From: Croceicoccus sp. YJ47
GTDB lineage: Bacteria; Pseudomonadota; Alphaproteobacteria; Sphingomonadales; Sphingomonadaceae
Length of the DNA stretch: 64,000 nt
Assembly: GCF_016745095.1 (NCBI RefSeq)
Contig: NZ_CP067087.1
Span: 2,654,501 to 2,718,500, forward strand
Direction of reading: 5' to 3'
Positions 1 through 9,000 of this stretch are shown here, piece by piece. A model generated the notes under the pieces. That model made no database searches. It worked only from the letters and a program-made list of their open reading frames with translations, and was not told where the DNA came from. The position numbers and the translations under genes were made by a program. Every line of letters begins with the position of its first letter. Positions within the stretch are counted from its first letter, which is position 1.

Positions 1-351
1 ACGGTCCGCCGGGTCGCATATATTCCGGGCAAGTTCGTCAATGCCGACCTCGACAAGGCGAGCGAGGACAACGAGCGTCAACATTTCCTCGTCGCGCGCG
101 CGGACGGCGTGCAGGTCGGCTTTACGCAGATCGCCGGGCTGATCGCGCGCCGGATCGTCCCGTTCGTAAAACCGGGCGACATGGTCGCGGCGGGGCAGCG
201 TATCGGCCTGATCCGGTTCGGCAGCCGCGTCGATGTCTATCTTCCCGCCGGCACCGAACCGCGGGTCGTCATGGGGCAAAGCACCATCGCCGGGGAAACC
301 GTCCTCGCCACGATCGGCCATGCCCCACTTCTCGAAGGAGTTTCGCTTTGA
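1..351 (+). CDS. psd: phosphatidylserine decarboxylase, C-terminal part (partial)
   Basis: The reading frame is open from the first base, so the gene starts outside the window and only the last 116 residues are seen. It is the short, membrane-associated decarboxylase type that converts phosphatidylserine to phosphatidylethanolamine using a pyruvoyl cofactor made by self-cleavage. The motif [11 protein letters not shown] carries the Gly-Ser cleavage pair at 220-225; the serine becomes the pyruvoyl group of the small alpha chain. Its stop overlaps the TTG start of pssA (TTGA), so the two consecutive enzymes of phosphatidylethanolamine synthesis are translationally coupled. The context with pssA makes the call firm although most of the protein is missing. 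Confidence 0.9.
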   Translation, partial: TVRRVAYIPGKFVNADLDKASEDNERQHFLVARADGVQVGFTQIAGLIARRIVPFVKPGDMVAAGQRIGLIRFGSRVDVYLPAGTEPRVVMGQSTIAGETVLATIGHAPLLEGVSL

Positions 352-1172
352 ACCACGACGATGACCGCCACGCCGAACCGGGCGATGTCGGGCCGCGCAT
401 CTCGCATGGCGAGCGCGCCGTGCCCTCGCGGCGGAGCCGTGGGCTTTCGGTGCGGGCGGTGGCGCCCAATGCCATTACCGCCGCGGCGCTGTGCTTTGGC
501 CTGACGGGCATTCGTTTCGCGACCGACGGTTTGTGGGGGATGGCGGTTCTCGCCGTGATCGTCGCCGGGCTGCTCGACGGGATCGACGGGCGGATCGCCC
601 GCCTGCTGAAGGCGCAATCGCGTTTCGGGGCGGAGCTCGACAGCCTTGCCGATTCGCTGTCCTTCGGCGTTGCGCCCGCGCTGATCATCTTCATGTGGTC
701 GCTTCAGGAATTGCCGCGGCTGGGCTGGTTCGCGGCGCTGGCGCTGGCGCTGTGCTGCATGTTGCGGCTCGCCCGGTTCAATGCGCAGATCGACGAGGAT
801 GAACAGCCGCACAAATCCGCCGGCTTCCTGACCGGAGTGCCCGCGCCGGTCGGGGCGGGGCTGGCGTTTCTGCCGCTGTACCTGTGGATGGCGTCGGGGG
901 AGGCGATCTTCCGCAATCCGGTGCTCGTCGCGATCTGGATCGTGTTGATGGCGTTCCTGATGATTTCCAATCTCGCGACGCTGAGCTGGACCTCGATCAA
1001 GCCGGATCGGTCCATCCGGATCGAGCTGATCGCCTTGCTGGGTATTCTGGGTGTTGCGCTGATGCTGGAGCCCTGGCTCTCGCTCGTCGGGCTTTGCGTG
1101 GTGTATCTCGCGCTCTTGCCGCTGGGCTGGTGGCGCTACCGCAAGGTCAGGCGAGCGCGGGCCGCGGCATAG
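348..1172 (+). CDS. pssA: CDP-diacylglycerol--serine O-phosphatidyltransferase
   Basis: Integral membrane enzyme that makes phosphatidylserine from CDP-diacylglycerol and serine, one step before Psd. The CDP-alcohol phosphatidyltransferase signature is complete around residues 80-105: DG-x2-AR-x8-G-x3-D-x3-D, seen as DGRIAR, then G, then DSLAD. Several hydrophobic segments follow, to residue ~260, ending in a basic tail. The start is a TTG at 348: an AAGGAG ribosome site lies 8 bases upstream, and the nearby ATG at 361 is out of frame. It overlaps the psd stop by four bases. Length 274 aa. Its 3' end overlaps by about 26 bases the end of the convergent small gene at 1147-1380. Confidence 0.93.
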   Translation: MNHDDDRHAEPGDVGPRISHGERAVPSRRSRGLSVRAVAPNAITAAALCFGLTGIRFATDGLWGMAVLAVIVAGLLDGIDGRIARLLKAQSRFGAELDSLADSLSFGVAPALIIFMWSLQELPRLGWFAALALALCCMLRLARFNAQIDEDEQPHKSAGFLTGVPAPVGAGLAFLPLYLWMASGEAIFRNPVLVAIWIVLMAFLMISNLATLSWTSIKPDRSIRIELIALLGILGVALMLEPWLSLVGLCVVYLALLPLGWWRYRKVRRARAAA

Positions 1173-1380
1173 TGGCCGGGCCGCTGCGCCGCGCCGTGCT
1201 GCGCGGTGCGGGACGGGGTCGCGCCTTTGGTTGCGGTGCACGGGCCTTCGACACGGAAGGCTCCCCATGCCGCAACAAGGGCGCCAGATCCTTCAACCAT
1301 TTGCAGCTCATGACGCAACCCGCGACGCCGCAAAGGGCGAAGAACAGGAGGGGCAGGACTGTCGTCGCGAAATGTGTCAT
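1147..1380 (-). CDS. small single-pass membrane protein of unknown function
   Basis: A 77-residue protein on the minus strand. Residues 5-28 form one hydrophobic helix containing two cysteines (GCVMSC); the rest is a basic, proline- and alanine-rich cytoplasmic-type tail. Support for coding: an AAGGA ribosome site 7 bases before the ATG, and G/C-biased third positions through most of the frame. No family is recognised. The gene converges on pssA and overlaps its last bases. About 70-115 bases upstream lie a perfect DnaA box, a 14-base palindrome and a GTTC-N7-GTTC LexA-type box, so DNA-damage control is possible. A small single-helix membrane protein under SOS control would recall cell-division inhibitors such as SidA, but no sequence similarity is claimed. 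Confidence 0.5.
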   Translation of the reverse strand: MTHFATTVLPLLFFALCGVAGCVMSCKWLKDLAPLLRHGEPSVSKARAPQPKARPRPAPRSTARRSGPATMPRPALA

Positions 1381-1448
1381 GGTCTGATCCTTCGTTCGAT
1401 CGCGGCAGGGGTGTGTTTACAAACCTTGTCACAAACCTGTCGAAATCC

Positions 1449-1457
1449 TGTGGATAA
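1449..1457 (-). promoter_or_regulatory. perfect DnaA box
   Basis: The minus strand reads TTATCCACA, identical to the strong DnaA-box consensus. It lies about 70 bases before the start of the small membrane protein gene and touches the palindrome at 1457-1470. A single box is not an origin; it may be a DnaA-regulated promoter site or chance. Confidence 0.45.
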
Positions 1458-1470
1458 CGGGATATCCCGT
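1457..1470. promoter_or_regulatory. 14-base perfect palindrome, possible operator
   Basis: ACGGGATATCCCGT is a perfect inverted repeat with no spacer, lying between the LexA-type box and the DnaA box in the gap between the minus-strand small gene and rpsB. Its regulator is unknown. Confidence 0.35.
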
Positions 1471-1495
1471 AAGCTGTTCCGTTTCTTCCCTTAAT

Positions 1496-1510
1496 GTTCC
1501 TCTTTTGTTC
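1496..1510. promoter_or_regulatory. LexA (SOS) box of the alphaproteobacterial type
   Basis: GTTCCTCTTTTGTTC fits GTTC-N7-GTTC exactly, the direct repeat recognised by LexA in Alphaproteobacteria; on the minus strand it reads GAAC-N7-GAAC. It is 116 bases upstream of the small membrane protein gene (minus strand) and about 78 bases upstream of the putative rpsB -35 element. The minus-strand gene is the more likely target. Confidence 0.55.
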
Positions 1511-1588
1511 ACTCTGGTCAAGCGGAATTTGCGGCGGGGCGAATTGCGCATCCGACAAACCGAATGGCCGGGCCTGCCTGTTTGTCCT

Positions 1589-1615
1589 TTGCAAAGCGGG
1601 CGTATTGGGCTAAGG
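1589..1615 (+). promoter_or_regulatory. rpsB promoter, TTGC/CTAA type
   Basis: TTGCAA (1589-1594), 15 bases, CTAAGG (1610-1615), continuing GGCGCG. The same pair of elements occurs upstream of pyrH, rpmE, kup, ffh and ilvE with 16-base spacing, which supports a housekeeping promoter. The following ~130-base leader before rpsB could hold autogenous control by S2, but no structure was established. Confidence 0.5.
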
Positions 1616-1752
1616 GCGCGTCGTTCGCGTCTCTTGCCGACGGGCAGGGGGCGCGGACATTTTAACTCCACATGGTCGGCACACATACCGGTGCCGTGGG
1701 CGTATCGCCCCGGTTCCCGCTGGCCAGAGGCTCAACCGGAAAGGAATTCCCT

Positions 1753-2505
<753 letters not shown>

Positions 2506-2516
2506 TTTTACAATGA

Positions 2517-2541
2517 CGTCAGGGCGGTCATCGCCCTGACG
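2517..2541 (+). terminator. stem-loop between rpsB and tsf (attenuator or terminator)
   Basis: A 10-base-pair stem (CGTCAGGGCG / CGCCCTGACG) with a five-base loop starts 12 bases after the rpsB stop. No clear U-run follows, so it may only partly terminate and so set the rpsB:tsf ratio, or it may protect the 3' end. Confidence 0.5.
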
Positions 2542-2617
2542 CATTCATGTTTCAGCCCGCCGGGGACCGTCGCCAGACGCCCCGGCGGCGCATCATTTTA
2601 TTAAGAGGGTAAACGCC

Positions 2618-3544
2618 ATGGCTGCTTATACCGCTGCTGATGTGAAGAACCTGCGCGAAAAGACCGGCGCGGGCATGATGGATTGCAAGAAGGCTCTCGA
2701 AGAGACCGGCGGCGATATCGAAGGCGCCGTCGATTTCCTGCGCGCCAAGGGTCTTGCCGCCGCGCAGAAGAAGTCCAGCCGTACCGCGGCAGAGGGCCTC
2801 GTCGGTGTCGCGGTCGAGGGCACGCGCGGCGTCGCCGTCGAAGTGAACTCCGAAACCGATTTCGTCGCCAAGAACGACCAGTTCCAGGATTTCGTACGCA
2901 AGGTTACCGAGCTCGGCCTGAAGACCGACGGCGACGATGTCGAGAGCCTGAAGTCCGCCGCGTATCCCGATGGCGGTTCGGTGCAGGACAAGCTCACCAA
3001 CAATATCGCCACCATCGGCGAGAACCAGTCGATCCGCCGCATGAAGACGGTGCAGGTGTCGAACGGCGTCATCGTGCCCTACATGCACAATGCCGTCGCC
3101 GATGGCCTCGGCAAGATCGGCGTGCTGGTCGCGCTCGAAAGCGATGCCGGTGCCGACGTTCTCGAACCGCTGGGCAAGCAGCTGGCCATGCACATCGCCG
3201 CCGCGTTCCCGCAGGCGCTCACCGCCGACGACCTCGACGCCGAGGTGATCGAGCGTGAACGCGCCATCGCGCGCGAGAAGGCTGCCGAGAGCGGCAAGCC
3301 CGAAAACGTGCAGGAAAAGATGGTCGAGGGTGCCGTCGCCAAGTTCGCCAAGGAAAACGCGCTGCTCAGCCAGGTTTTCGTGATGGACAACAAGACGCCC
3401 GTCGCACAGGTCGTCGAAAAGGCCGGCAAGGATGCGGGCACGAAGATCGTGCTCAAGGATTTCGTCCGCTTCCAGCTGGGCGAAGGCATCGAGAAGGAAG
3501 AAAGCGACTTCGCCGCCGAGGTGGCTGCTGCCGCCGGCGTCTGA
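2618..3544 (+). CDS. tsf: translation elongation factor Ts
   Basis: Nucleotide exchange factor that recharges EF-Tu with GTP. The N-terminal UBA-like domain has the family signature [13 protein letters not shown], and the second signature [12 protein letters not shown] follows near residue 80; two core dimerisation subdomains complete the protein. At 308 aa it is a full-length bacterial EF-Ts. The ATG follows an AGAGGG site. It lies downstream of rpsB and ends in a strong terminator, so rpsB-tsf form one unit separate from pyrH. Confidence 0.97.
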   Translation: MAAYTAADVKNLREKTGAGMMDCKKALEETGGDIEGAVDFLRAKGLAAAQKKSSRTAAEGLVGVAVEGTRGVAVEVNSETDFVAKNDQFQDFVRKVTELGLKTDGDDVESLKSAAYPDGGSVQDKLTNNIATIGENQSIRRMKTVQVSNGVIVPYMHNAVADGLGKIGVLVALESDAGADVLEPLGKQLAMHIAAAFPQALTADDLDAEVIERERAIAREKAAESGKPENVQEKMVEGAVAKFAKENALLSQVFVMDNKTPVAQVVEKAGKDAGTKIVLKDFVRFQLGEGIEKEESDFAAEVAAAAGV

Positions 3545-3569
3545 TCGCCGCTTTTGTCCGAACGCAAGA

Positions 3570-3600
3570 GGGCCGGGGCATTGTGCTCCCGGCCCTTTTT
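3570..3600 (+). terminator. rho-independent terminator after tsf
   Basis: GGGCCGGG (3570-3577) pairs with CCCGGCCC (3588-3595), ten-base loop, followed by five T. It closes the rpsB-tsf unit. Confidence 0.85.
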
Positions 3601-3633
3601 CGTGGCCGCGCCGATTGCGGCCCGGCTTTCCCT

Positions 3634-3661
3634 TTGCGCGAAGGCGGCGGTGGGGTTAAGG
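3634..3661 (+). promoter_or_regulatory. pyrH promoter, TTGC/CTAA type
   Basis: TTGCGC (3634-3639), 16 bases, TTAAGG (3656-3661), about 40 bases before pyrH and just after the tsf terminator. It matches the elements found at rpsB, rpmE, kup, ffh and ilvE. Confidence 0.5.
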
Positions 3662-3701
3662 ACCGGCTTCACCCCAGAATCGAGCGGAACCCGTCCTTCC
3701 C

Positions 3702-4424
3702 ATGGCCCTACCCCAATATAAGCGCATCCTTCTCAAGCTTTCGGGCGAGGTATTGATGGGCAATCAGCAATTCGGCATCGACACCGAATATGTCGATCGC
3801 TTGGCCGAAGAGGTGGTCGCGGCAAAGAATACGGGGCTCGAAATCTGTCTTGTCATCGGCGGGGGCAATATCTTTCGCGGGATGGCGGGCGCGGCCAAGG
3901 GGATGGACCGCGCGCAGGCCGATTACATGGGCATGCTCGCGACCGTGATGAATGCATTGGCGATGCAGAGCAGCCTCGAAAAGCTGGGCGTATCGACCCG
4001 CGTGCAATCCGCGATTCAAATGGACGCCGTGTGCGAGCCGGTCATCCGCCGCCGCGCCGAACGCCATCTTGAAAAGGGGCGCGTGGTCATTTTCGCCGCC
4101 GGTGTCGGCAGCCCGTATTTCACCACCGATTCCGGTGCGGCCCTGCGCGCGGCGGAAATGAACTGTCATGCCTTGTTCAAGGGCACCAGCGTGGACGGCG
4201 TGTACGACGCCGACCCGAAGAAGGACGCGAACGCCACCCGTTACGACCAGGTCGGCTATGACCGCGTTCTGGCCGACAATCTGAAGGTGATGGACGCGTC
4301 GGCGGTCGCACTGTGCCGCGACAACCAGATCCCCATCATCGTGTTCTCCATTCGCGAGCGCGGCAATCTTGCCCGCGTGCTCGCCGGCGAAGGCACGCAG
4401 ACCATCGTGGGCGAGGCGGCCTAA
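3702..4424 (+). CDS. pyrH: UMP kinase
   Basis: Hexameric cytosolic kinase turning UMP into UDP with ATP, in pyrimidine nucleotide synthesis. Amino-acid-kinase fold motifs are present: [11 protein letters not shown] at the N-terminus, [10 protein letters not shown], the acceptor-binding stretch around [14 protein letters not shown], and the family tail with DADPKKD and [16 protein letters not shown]. At 240 aa it is full length. The adjacent frr 42 bases downstream is the usual partner, so pyrH probably heads the unit pyrH-frr-uppS-cdsA-dxr-rseP that starts from the promoter at 3634-3661. Confidence 0.96.
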   Translation: MALPQYKRILLKLSGEVLMGNQQFGIDTEYVDRLAEEVVAAKNTGLEICLVIGGGNIFRGMAGAAKGMDRAQADYMGMLATVMNALAMQSSLEKLGVSTRVQSAIQMDAVCEPVIRRRAERHLEKGRVVIFAAGVGSPYFTTDSGAALRAAEMNCHALFKGTSVDGVYDADPKKDANATRYDQVGYDRVLADNLKVMDASAVALCRDNQIPIIVFSIRERGNLARVLAGEGTQTIVGEAA

Positions 4425-4466
4425 GGCCCGCACCCCCGCCAAGAATCCAAGAGAGGAATCAAGACG

Positions 4467-5024
4467 ATGCCCAAATATGACAAGGCCGACCTGGAACGCC
4501 GGATGGACGGCGCCGTGGATTCGCTGAAGAGCGATCTTGCCGGCTTGCGCACGGGCCGTGCGAATACGACGCTGCTCGATCCGGTCGTGGTCGAGGTGTA
4601 TGGCGCGAACATGCCATTGAACCAGGTGGCCACCGTCTCGGCGCCCGATCCCCGCATGTTGAGCGTGCAGGTCTGGGACAAATCGAACATGACGCCCGTT
4701 GAAAAAGCGATCCGTTCGGCGGGCCTCGGTCTCAACCCGATGGTCGACGGGCAGAACATCCGACTGCCGATCCCCGACCTGACCGAGGAGCGCCGCAAGG
4801 AGCTGGCGAAGCTCGCCGGCAAATATGCAGAAGGCGCCAAGATCGCGATCCGCAACGTGCGCCGCGACGGGATGGAAGCGCTCAAGACCGACGAGAAGAA
4901 GAAGGAAATCTCCGAGGACGACCGCAAGCGGCTCGAGGATGAGGTCCAGAAGATGACCGACACCCACATCGCCGAGGTCGACAGGGCGTCCGAGGCGAAG
5001 GAAAAGGAAATCATGAGCCAGTGA
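4467..5024 (+). CDS. frr: ribosome recycling factor
   Basis: Splits post-termination ribosomes together with EF-G. It has the two-domain RRF form: a long helical bundle broken by a small beta domain holding [17 protein letters not shown] near residues 30-46, and the conserved [12 protein letters not shown] helix start near residue 110. Length 185 aa is exactly the usual size. A GAGAGGAATC ribosome site precedes the ATG. Its TGA overlaps the GTG start of uppS. Confidence 0.97.
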   Translation: MPKYDKADLERRMDGAVDSLKSDLAGLRTGRANTTLLDPVVVEVYGANMPLNQVATVSAPDPRMLSVQVWDKSNMTPVEKAIRSAGLGLNPMVDGQNIRLPIPDLTEERRKELAKLAGKYAEGAKIAIRNVRRDGMEALKTDEKKKEISEDDRKRLEDEVQKMTDTHIAEVDRASEAKEKEIMSQ

Positions 5025-5746
5025 GCGCCAGCGCGCCACGATCCCAGCCGGTCGCGCACGCGGCGGGCGGTCCGGACGGCCCGCGCCATGTCGCCATCAT
5101 CATGGATGGCAACGGGCGCTGGGCCAGGAAACGCCACCTGCCGCGCGCCATGGGGCACAAGCGCGGGGTGGAGGCGGTTCGCAGCCTGCTGCGTGGGGTG
5201 CGGGACATGGGGATCGAGGCGCTCACGCTTTATGCGTTCAGTTCGGAGAACTGGCGGCGCCCGGCAGAAGAGATCGACGATCTCACCCGGTTGATGAAGC
5301 ATTTCATCCGCTCCGACCTCGACGAGATCGCCGCGAACGGCGTCCGGCTGAAGATCATCGGCGATCATTCCGCATTCGACGAGGAAGCGGTCGCATTGAT
5401 CGACGGGGCGTTGACGCGCACGGCGGGCAACACCGGCACGACGCTGGCCATCGCGCTCAATTACGGGGGGCAGCAGGAAATCGTGCGCGCCGCCCGCGCC
5501 GCCGCCGCGCAAGGCGAGATTACCGAGCATACGCTCGCCGCCCATCTCGACACGGCGGACATGCCGCCGCTCGACCTGCTTATCCGCACGTCGGGCGAAA
5601 TCCGGCTGTCCAATTTCCTGCTGTGGCAATCGGCCTATGCCGAATTGTGCTTTACCGACGTGTTGTGGCCCGATTTCACCGTCGATCATCTGCGGGAGGC
5701 GGTCGCGCAATTTGCCGGGCGGGAGCGTCGTTTTGGCGGACGGTGA
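5021..5746 (+). CDS. uppS: undecaprenyl (di-trans,poly-cis) diphosphate synthase
   Basis: Condenses farnesyl diphosphate with isopentenyl diphosphate to make the C55 lipid carrier of cell-wall synthesis. The catalytic stretch [13 protein letters not shown] (Asp and following Asn/Arg) lies near residues 27-40, and the C-terminal signature [15 protein letters not shown] with AYAELCF follows near residue 195. The start is GTG at 5021, overlapping the frr stop as GTGA; no better start exists and the next genes are similarly packed. Length 241 aa fits the family. Confidence 0.95.
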   Translation: MSASAPRSQPVAHAAGGPDGPRHVAIIMDGNGRWARKRHLPRAMGHKRGVEAVRSLLRGVRDMGIEALTLYAFSSENWRRPAEEIDDLTRLMKHFIRSDLDEIAANGVRLKIIGDHSAFDEEAVALIDGALTRTAGNTGTTLAIALNYGGQQEIVRAARAAAAQGEITEHTLAAHLDTADMPPLDLLIRTSGEIRLSNFLLWQSAYAELCFTDVLWPDFTVDHLREAVAQFAGRERRFGGR

Positions 5747-5747
5747 G

Positions 5748-6467
5748 ATGAAATCCCCCGCCGTCCGGCCCGAAGGACGGCGCAAGACCGACCTTCCCGT
5801 ACGCGCGGCGAGCGCCATCATCATGCTGGCCATCGCCGCCTTTGCATTGTGGCAGGGGGGCTGGGTGCTCGACCTGCTGATCATTGCGGTCGCGGGCGTG
5901 ACGCTCTGGGAATGGCAGAGGCTCGTCCGGCGGTGGCAATTGCGGTTTTCCGCCGCGCTGCTGTGGCTGGTGGCGGGCGCGTTCTATATCGGGACGGCGG
6001 CGTGGCTCGCGGTGGCGATGGATGCGTGGCTGTTCGTCTTCGCATTGGGCGTGACGGTGATGACCGATACGGGCGCCTATTTCACCGGGCGCGCGATCGG
6101 CGGACCGAAGATCGCCCCGCGCATCAGCCCGTCGAAAACCTGGGCCGGGCTGGTCGGGGGCATGATCGGGGCGGCGGCATGGTGCTGTTTCGGGTTGGCC
6201 TTCATCGGTTCGCTGGCGGCCTCGCTCACGAGCGGGAACGCGACGCACGGGCTCGGCGCTGCGGATTTCGCGCTTGCCGCGCTGACCGGGGCGGTGCTGG
6301 CCGTGTCGGCGCAGGCTGGCGATTTCTTCGAAAGCTGGATGAAACGCCGGGCCAAGGTGAAGGACAGCTCCACGCTGATCCCCGGCCATGGCGGGCTGTT
6401 CGACCGGACCGATGGCATGTTGCCGGTGCTGCTGCTCATCGGCCTTCTGCACGAAATCGTGTTATAG
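5748..6467 (+). CDS. cdsA: phosphatidate cytidylyltransferase
   Basis: Integral membrane enzyme making CDP-diacylglycerol, the precursor used by PssA at the start of this window. About six hydrophobic segments run through the protein. The CDS signature stretch is clear at the C-terminus: SWMKRRAKVKDSS followed by PGHGGLFDRTD. The ATG at 5748 is one base after the uppS stop; an in-frame upstream extension would overlap uppS widely and lacks family features. Length 239 aa, slightly short but typical of alphaproteobacteria. Confidence 0.94.
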   Translation: MKSPAVRPEGRRKTDLPVRAASAIIMLAIAAFALWQGGWVLDLLIIAVAGVTLWEWQRLVRRWQLRFSAALLWLVAGAFYIGTAAWLAVAMDAWLFVFALGVTVMTDTGAYFTGRAIGGPKIAPRISPSKTWAGLVGGMIGAAAWCCFGLAFIGSLAASLTSGNATHGLGAADFALAALTGAVLAVSAQAGDFFESWMKRRAKVKDSSTLIPGHGGLFDRTDGMLPVLLLIGLLHEIVL

Positions 6468-6497
6468 GCGCCTATGGGAAAGCCTGTGGGGGACGAT

Positions 6498-7652
6498 ATG
6501 CGCAGCATCGCGATATTGGGCGCGACCGGTTCGGTCGGCGCCTCGACGCTGGATCTCGTGCGGCGCAACCGTGATGCGTGGCGCGTCTGCGTGCTCACCG
6601 CCAATGAAAGCGTGGAGGCGCTGGCGACGCTCGCCCGCGAATTCGTGCCCGATGTCGCGGTCGTCGCGGACGAGGCCCGCCTTCCCGAATTGCGCGCCGC
6701 CCTTGCGGGTAGCGGGGTCGAATGCGCGGCGGGCGCCAAGGCGCTGAACGAGGCGGCGGGGCGGGGCGCCGACCTCACCGTCGCGGCCATCGTGGGGTGT
6801 GCCGGGCTTGCGCCGGTCATGGCCGCGATCGAGCGGGGCGGCACGATCGCGCTTGCCAACAAGGAAGCGCTGGTGTCCGCGGGCGAGGTGATGACCGCCG
6901 CCGTCGCACGGCACGGCGCGACGCTCCTGCCGGTGGATTCCGAACATAACGCGATTTTTCAATGCCTTCAGGGCAATCGCCTGTCGGACGTGCGCTCCAT
7001 CACCTTGACCGCGAGCGGCGGGCCGTTTCGCGACAGCACCCGCGAAGAGATTGAGGCCGCCACCCCGGCACAGGCTGTCGCGCACCCGAACTGGGACATG
7101 GGCGCGAAGATCAGCGTCGATTCCGCCACCATGATGAACAAGGGGCTGGAGCTGATCGAGGCGTTTCACCTGTTTCCCGTGGGTCTCGATAAATTGCGGA
7201 TCATCGTGCATCCGCAATCGGTCGTGCATTCGATGGTGGAATATCGTGACGGTTCCACGCTGGCGCAGCTCGGCCCGTCCGACATGCGCGTGCCGATTGC
7301 CAGCGCGCTGGCATGGCCGCGGCGGATGGATACGCCGATGGGTTCGCTCGACCTCGCCGCGATCGGTCGGCTTGAATTCCGTGCCCCGGACGAAGATTTG
7401 TTTCCCGCCACCCGGCTCGCGCGGGAGGCGTGCGCGAACGGCGGTGCGGCGCCGGCGATCCTGAATGCGGCCAACGAGATCGCCGTTGCGGCCTTCCTGT
7501 CCGGTCAGATCGGGTTCACGCGCATCGCGGCAATGGTGGCCGATATGTTGAACGATGGCCCCATGCCTGCCGCGCCCGGAACGCTGGACGATGTCCTGGC
7601 GATTGATGCGGATGCGCGCCGCCGGGCCGGCGAATTGTTACAGACCGCCTGA
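6498..7652 (+). CDS. dxr: 1-deoxy-D-xylulose-5-phosphate reductoisomerase
   Basis: Second enzyme of the non-mevalonate isoprenoid pathway, NADPH-dependent, forming 2-C-methylerythritol 4-phosphate. Seen: the dinucleotide site ILGATGSVGASTLD at the N-terminus, NKEALVSAGE, the DSEHNAIFQCL metal/substrate segment, SGGPFRDST of the flexible loop, and NAANEIAVAAF. The ATG at 6498 follows a GGGGGA site and puts the Rossmann motif at residue 5; an in-frame ATG at 6474 is possible but has no ribosome site. Length 384 aa. It feeds precursor to UppS upstream. The stop shares one base with the rseP start (TGATG). Confidence 0.95.
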   Translation: MRSIAILGATGSVGASTLDLVRRNRDAWRVCVLTANESVEALATLAREFVPDVAVVADEARLPELRAALAGSGVECAAGAKALNEAAGRGADLTVAAIVGCAGLAPVMAAIERGGTIALANKEALVSAGEVMTAAVARHGATLLPVDSEHNAIFQCLQGNRLSDVRSITLTASGGPFRDSTREEIEAATPAQAVAHPNWDMGAKISVDSATMMNKGLELIEAFHLFPVGLDKLRIIVHPQSVVHSMVEYRDGSTLAQLGPSDMRVPIASALAWPRRMDTPMGSLDLAAIGRLEFRAPDEDLFPATRLAREACANGGAAPAILNAANEIAVAAFLSGQIGFTRIAAMVADMLNDGPMPAAPGTLDDVLAIDADARRRAGELLQTA

Positions 7653-8767
7653 TGTTCGATAACGCCAATATCTTTACCGCGATCCTGGGTTTCGTCCTCG
7701 TGCTCGGCCCGCTGGTCGTGTTGCACGAGCTGGGGCATTATCTCGTCGGGCGCTGGTTCGGGGTCAAGGCGGAGGCGTTTTCCGTCGGCTTCGGCAAGGA
7801 GTTGGCCGGATTCACCGATTCGCGGGGGACGCGCTGGAAATTGTCGGCGTTGCCGCTGGGCGGATATGTGCAATTCGCCGGCGACATGAACCCGGCGAGC
7901 CAGCCGGGGCAGGACTGGCTCGACCTCCCGACAGAGGAGCGCGAGCGCACGTTTCAGGCCAGATCCTTGGGGCAGCGCGCATGGATCGTGGCGGCTAGGC
8001 CGCTCACCAACCTCCTGATCGCGGTGCTGATCCTCGGCGGGTTCAGCCTAGCCTATGGCAGGATGGTCGCCGAGCCCGTCGTCGATGGTTTCGTCGAGGG
8101 GTCGCCCGCCGCCGCCGCCGGGCTGGAGCTGGGCGACCGGATCGTGGCCATCGAAGGCCGGCGGATCGACGGGTTCGAGGAGGTGCGCGACAGCGTCATC
8201 CCCTATCCGGGCGAGGATATCACGCTCACCGTGGAGCGCGACGGCCGCGAATTCACCACCGACATGACCATCGGCCTCCACGTGGAGGAGGACCGCTTCG
8301 GCAATACGTTCCGCATGGGGCAGATCGGCGTCTTTTCGAACACGGGCGAATTGCGCGATGTGGGACCGGCCGAGGCGATCGGCATCGGCGTTACCGAAAC
8401 GGGCAAGTTGCTCAAGCTTTCGGTGGTCGGCATATGGCAGATCATCTCGGGTCGCCGCCCCATCGAAGAGCTTGGCGGGCCGATCAAGATCGCCAAGTTT
8501 TCGGGCGAACAGCTGGTGTCCGGGTGGCAGAGCTTCGTCTATTTCATTGCCATGATTTCAATTAACTTGGCATTCATTAACCTCCTGCCAATTCCCGTGC
8601 TCGACGGCGGGCATCTCGCTTTCTATGCCGCGGAGGCAGTGCGCCGCCGACCGGTCTCGCAAGCGACCCAGGAACTGGCCTTCCGGACCGGGCTGGCGTT
8701 CGTCCTGGCCTTGATGGTCGTCGTGACCTTCATCGATCTGGCCTCGCTGGATCTGTTCGGGAGTTGA
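7652..8767 (+). CDS. rseP: site-2 intramembrane metalloprotease, RseP family
   Basis: Zinc protease that cuts membrane-embedded substrates, typically anti-sigma factors and signal-peptide remnants. The HExxH zinc site is in the first membrane segment (VVLHELGHYLVG, near residue 25), the third ligand motif NLLPIPVLDGGH is near residue 312, and a PDZ domain lies between (roughly residues 130-215, with SPAAAAGLELGDRI). Four membrane segments are expected. Length 371 aa matches alphaproteobacterial RseP, which has one PDZ domain instead of the two of E. coli. It is the last gene of the coupled run from pyrH; a 233-base gap then precedes bamA. Confidence 0.93.
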   Translation: MFDNANIFTAILGFVLVLGPLVVLHELGHYLVGRWFGVKAEAFSVGFGKELAGFTDSRGTRWKLSALPLGGYVQFAGDMNPASQPGQDWLDLPTEERERTFQARSLGQRAWIVAARPLTNLLIAVLILGGFSLAYGRMVAEPVVDGFVEGSPAAAAGLELGDRIVAIEGRRIDGFEEVRDSVIPYPGEDITLTVERDGREFTTDMTIGLHVEEDRFGNTFRMGQIGVFSNTGELRDVGPAEAIGIGVTETGKLLKLSVVGIWQIISGRRPIEELGGPIKIAKFSGEQLVSGWQSFVYFIAMISINLAFINLLPIPVLDGGHLAFYAAEAVRRRPVSQATQELAFRTGLAFVLALMVVVTFIDLASLDLFGS

Positions 8768-9000
8768 GGCGGGAGGACAGTTGGCACGCAGGTTTCGGTG
8801 CGGTTCGCCGCTCGCTCCGCTTGATTGACGCAGGCGCATCGGGCAAGGGCGACGATTAATTCTGAGACAGAAATGGCAATTCGCAGGCTGAAACGGAACG
8901 GATCGGCCGCGCAAGGGGCCGATCGAAGGGGCATCATCGCGGTTGCAGCGGCACAGATCGCCGCAAGGCGCGGGTTACGAATAGAGCGACGGGATAGATA

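Noticed and set aside
1449-1510. Chromosomal replication origin near the DnaA box
   Set aside because: Only one DnaA box, no AT-rich unwinding region, no origin-linked genes such as dnaA, hemE or parAB.
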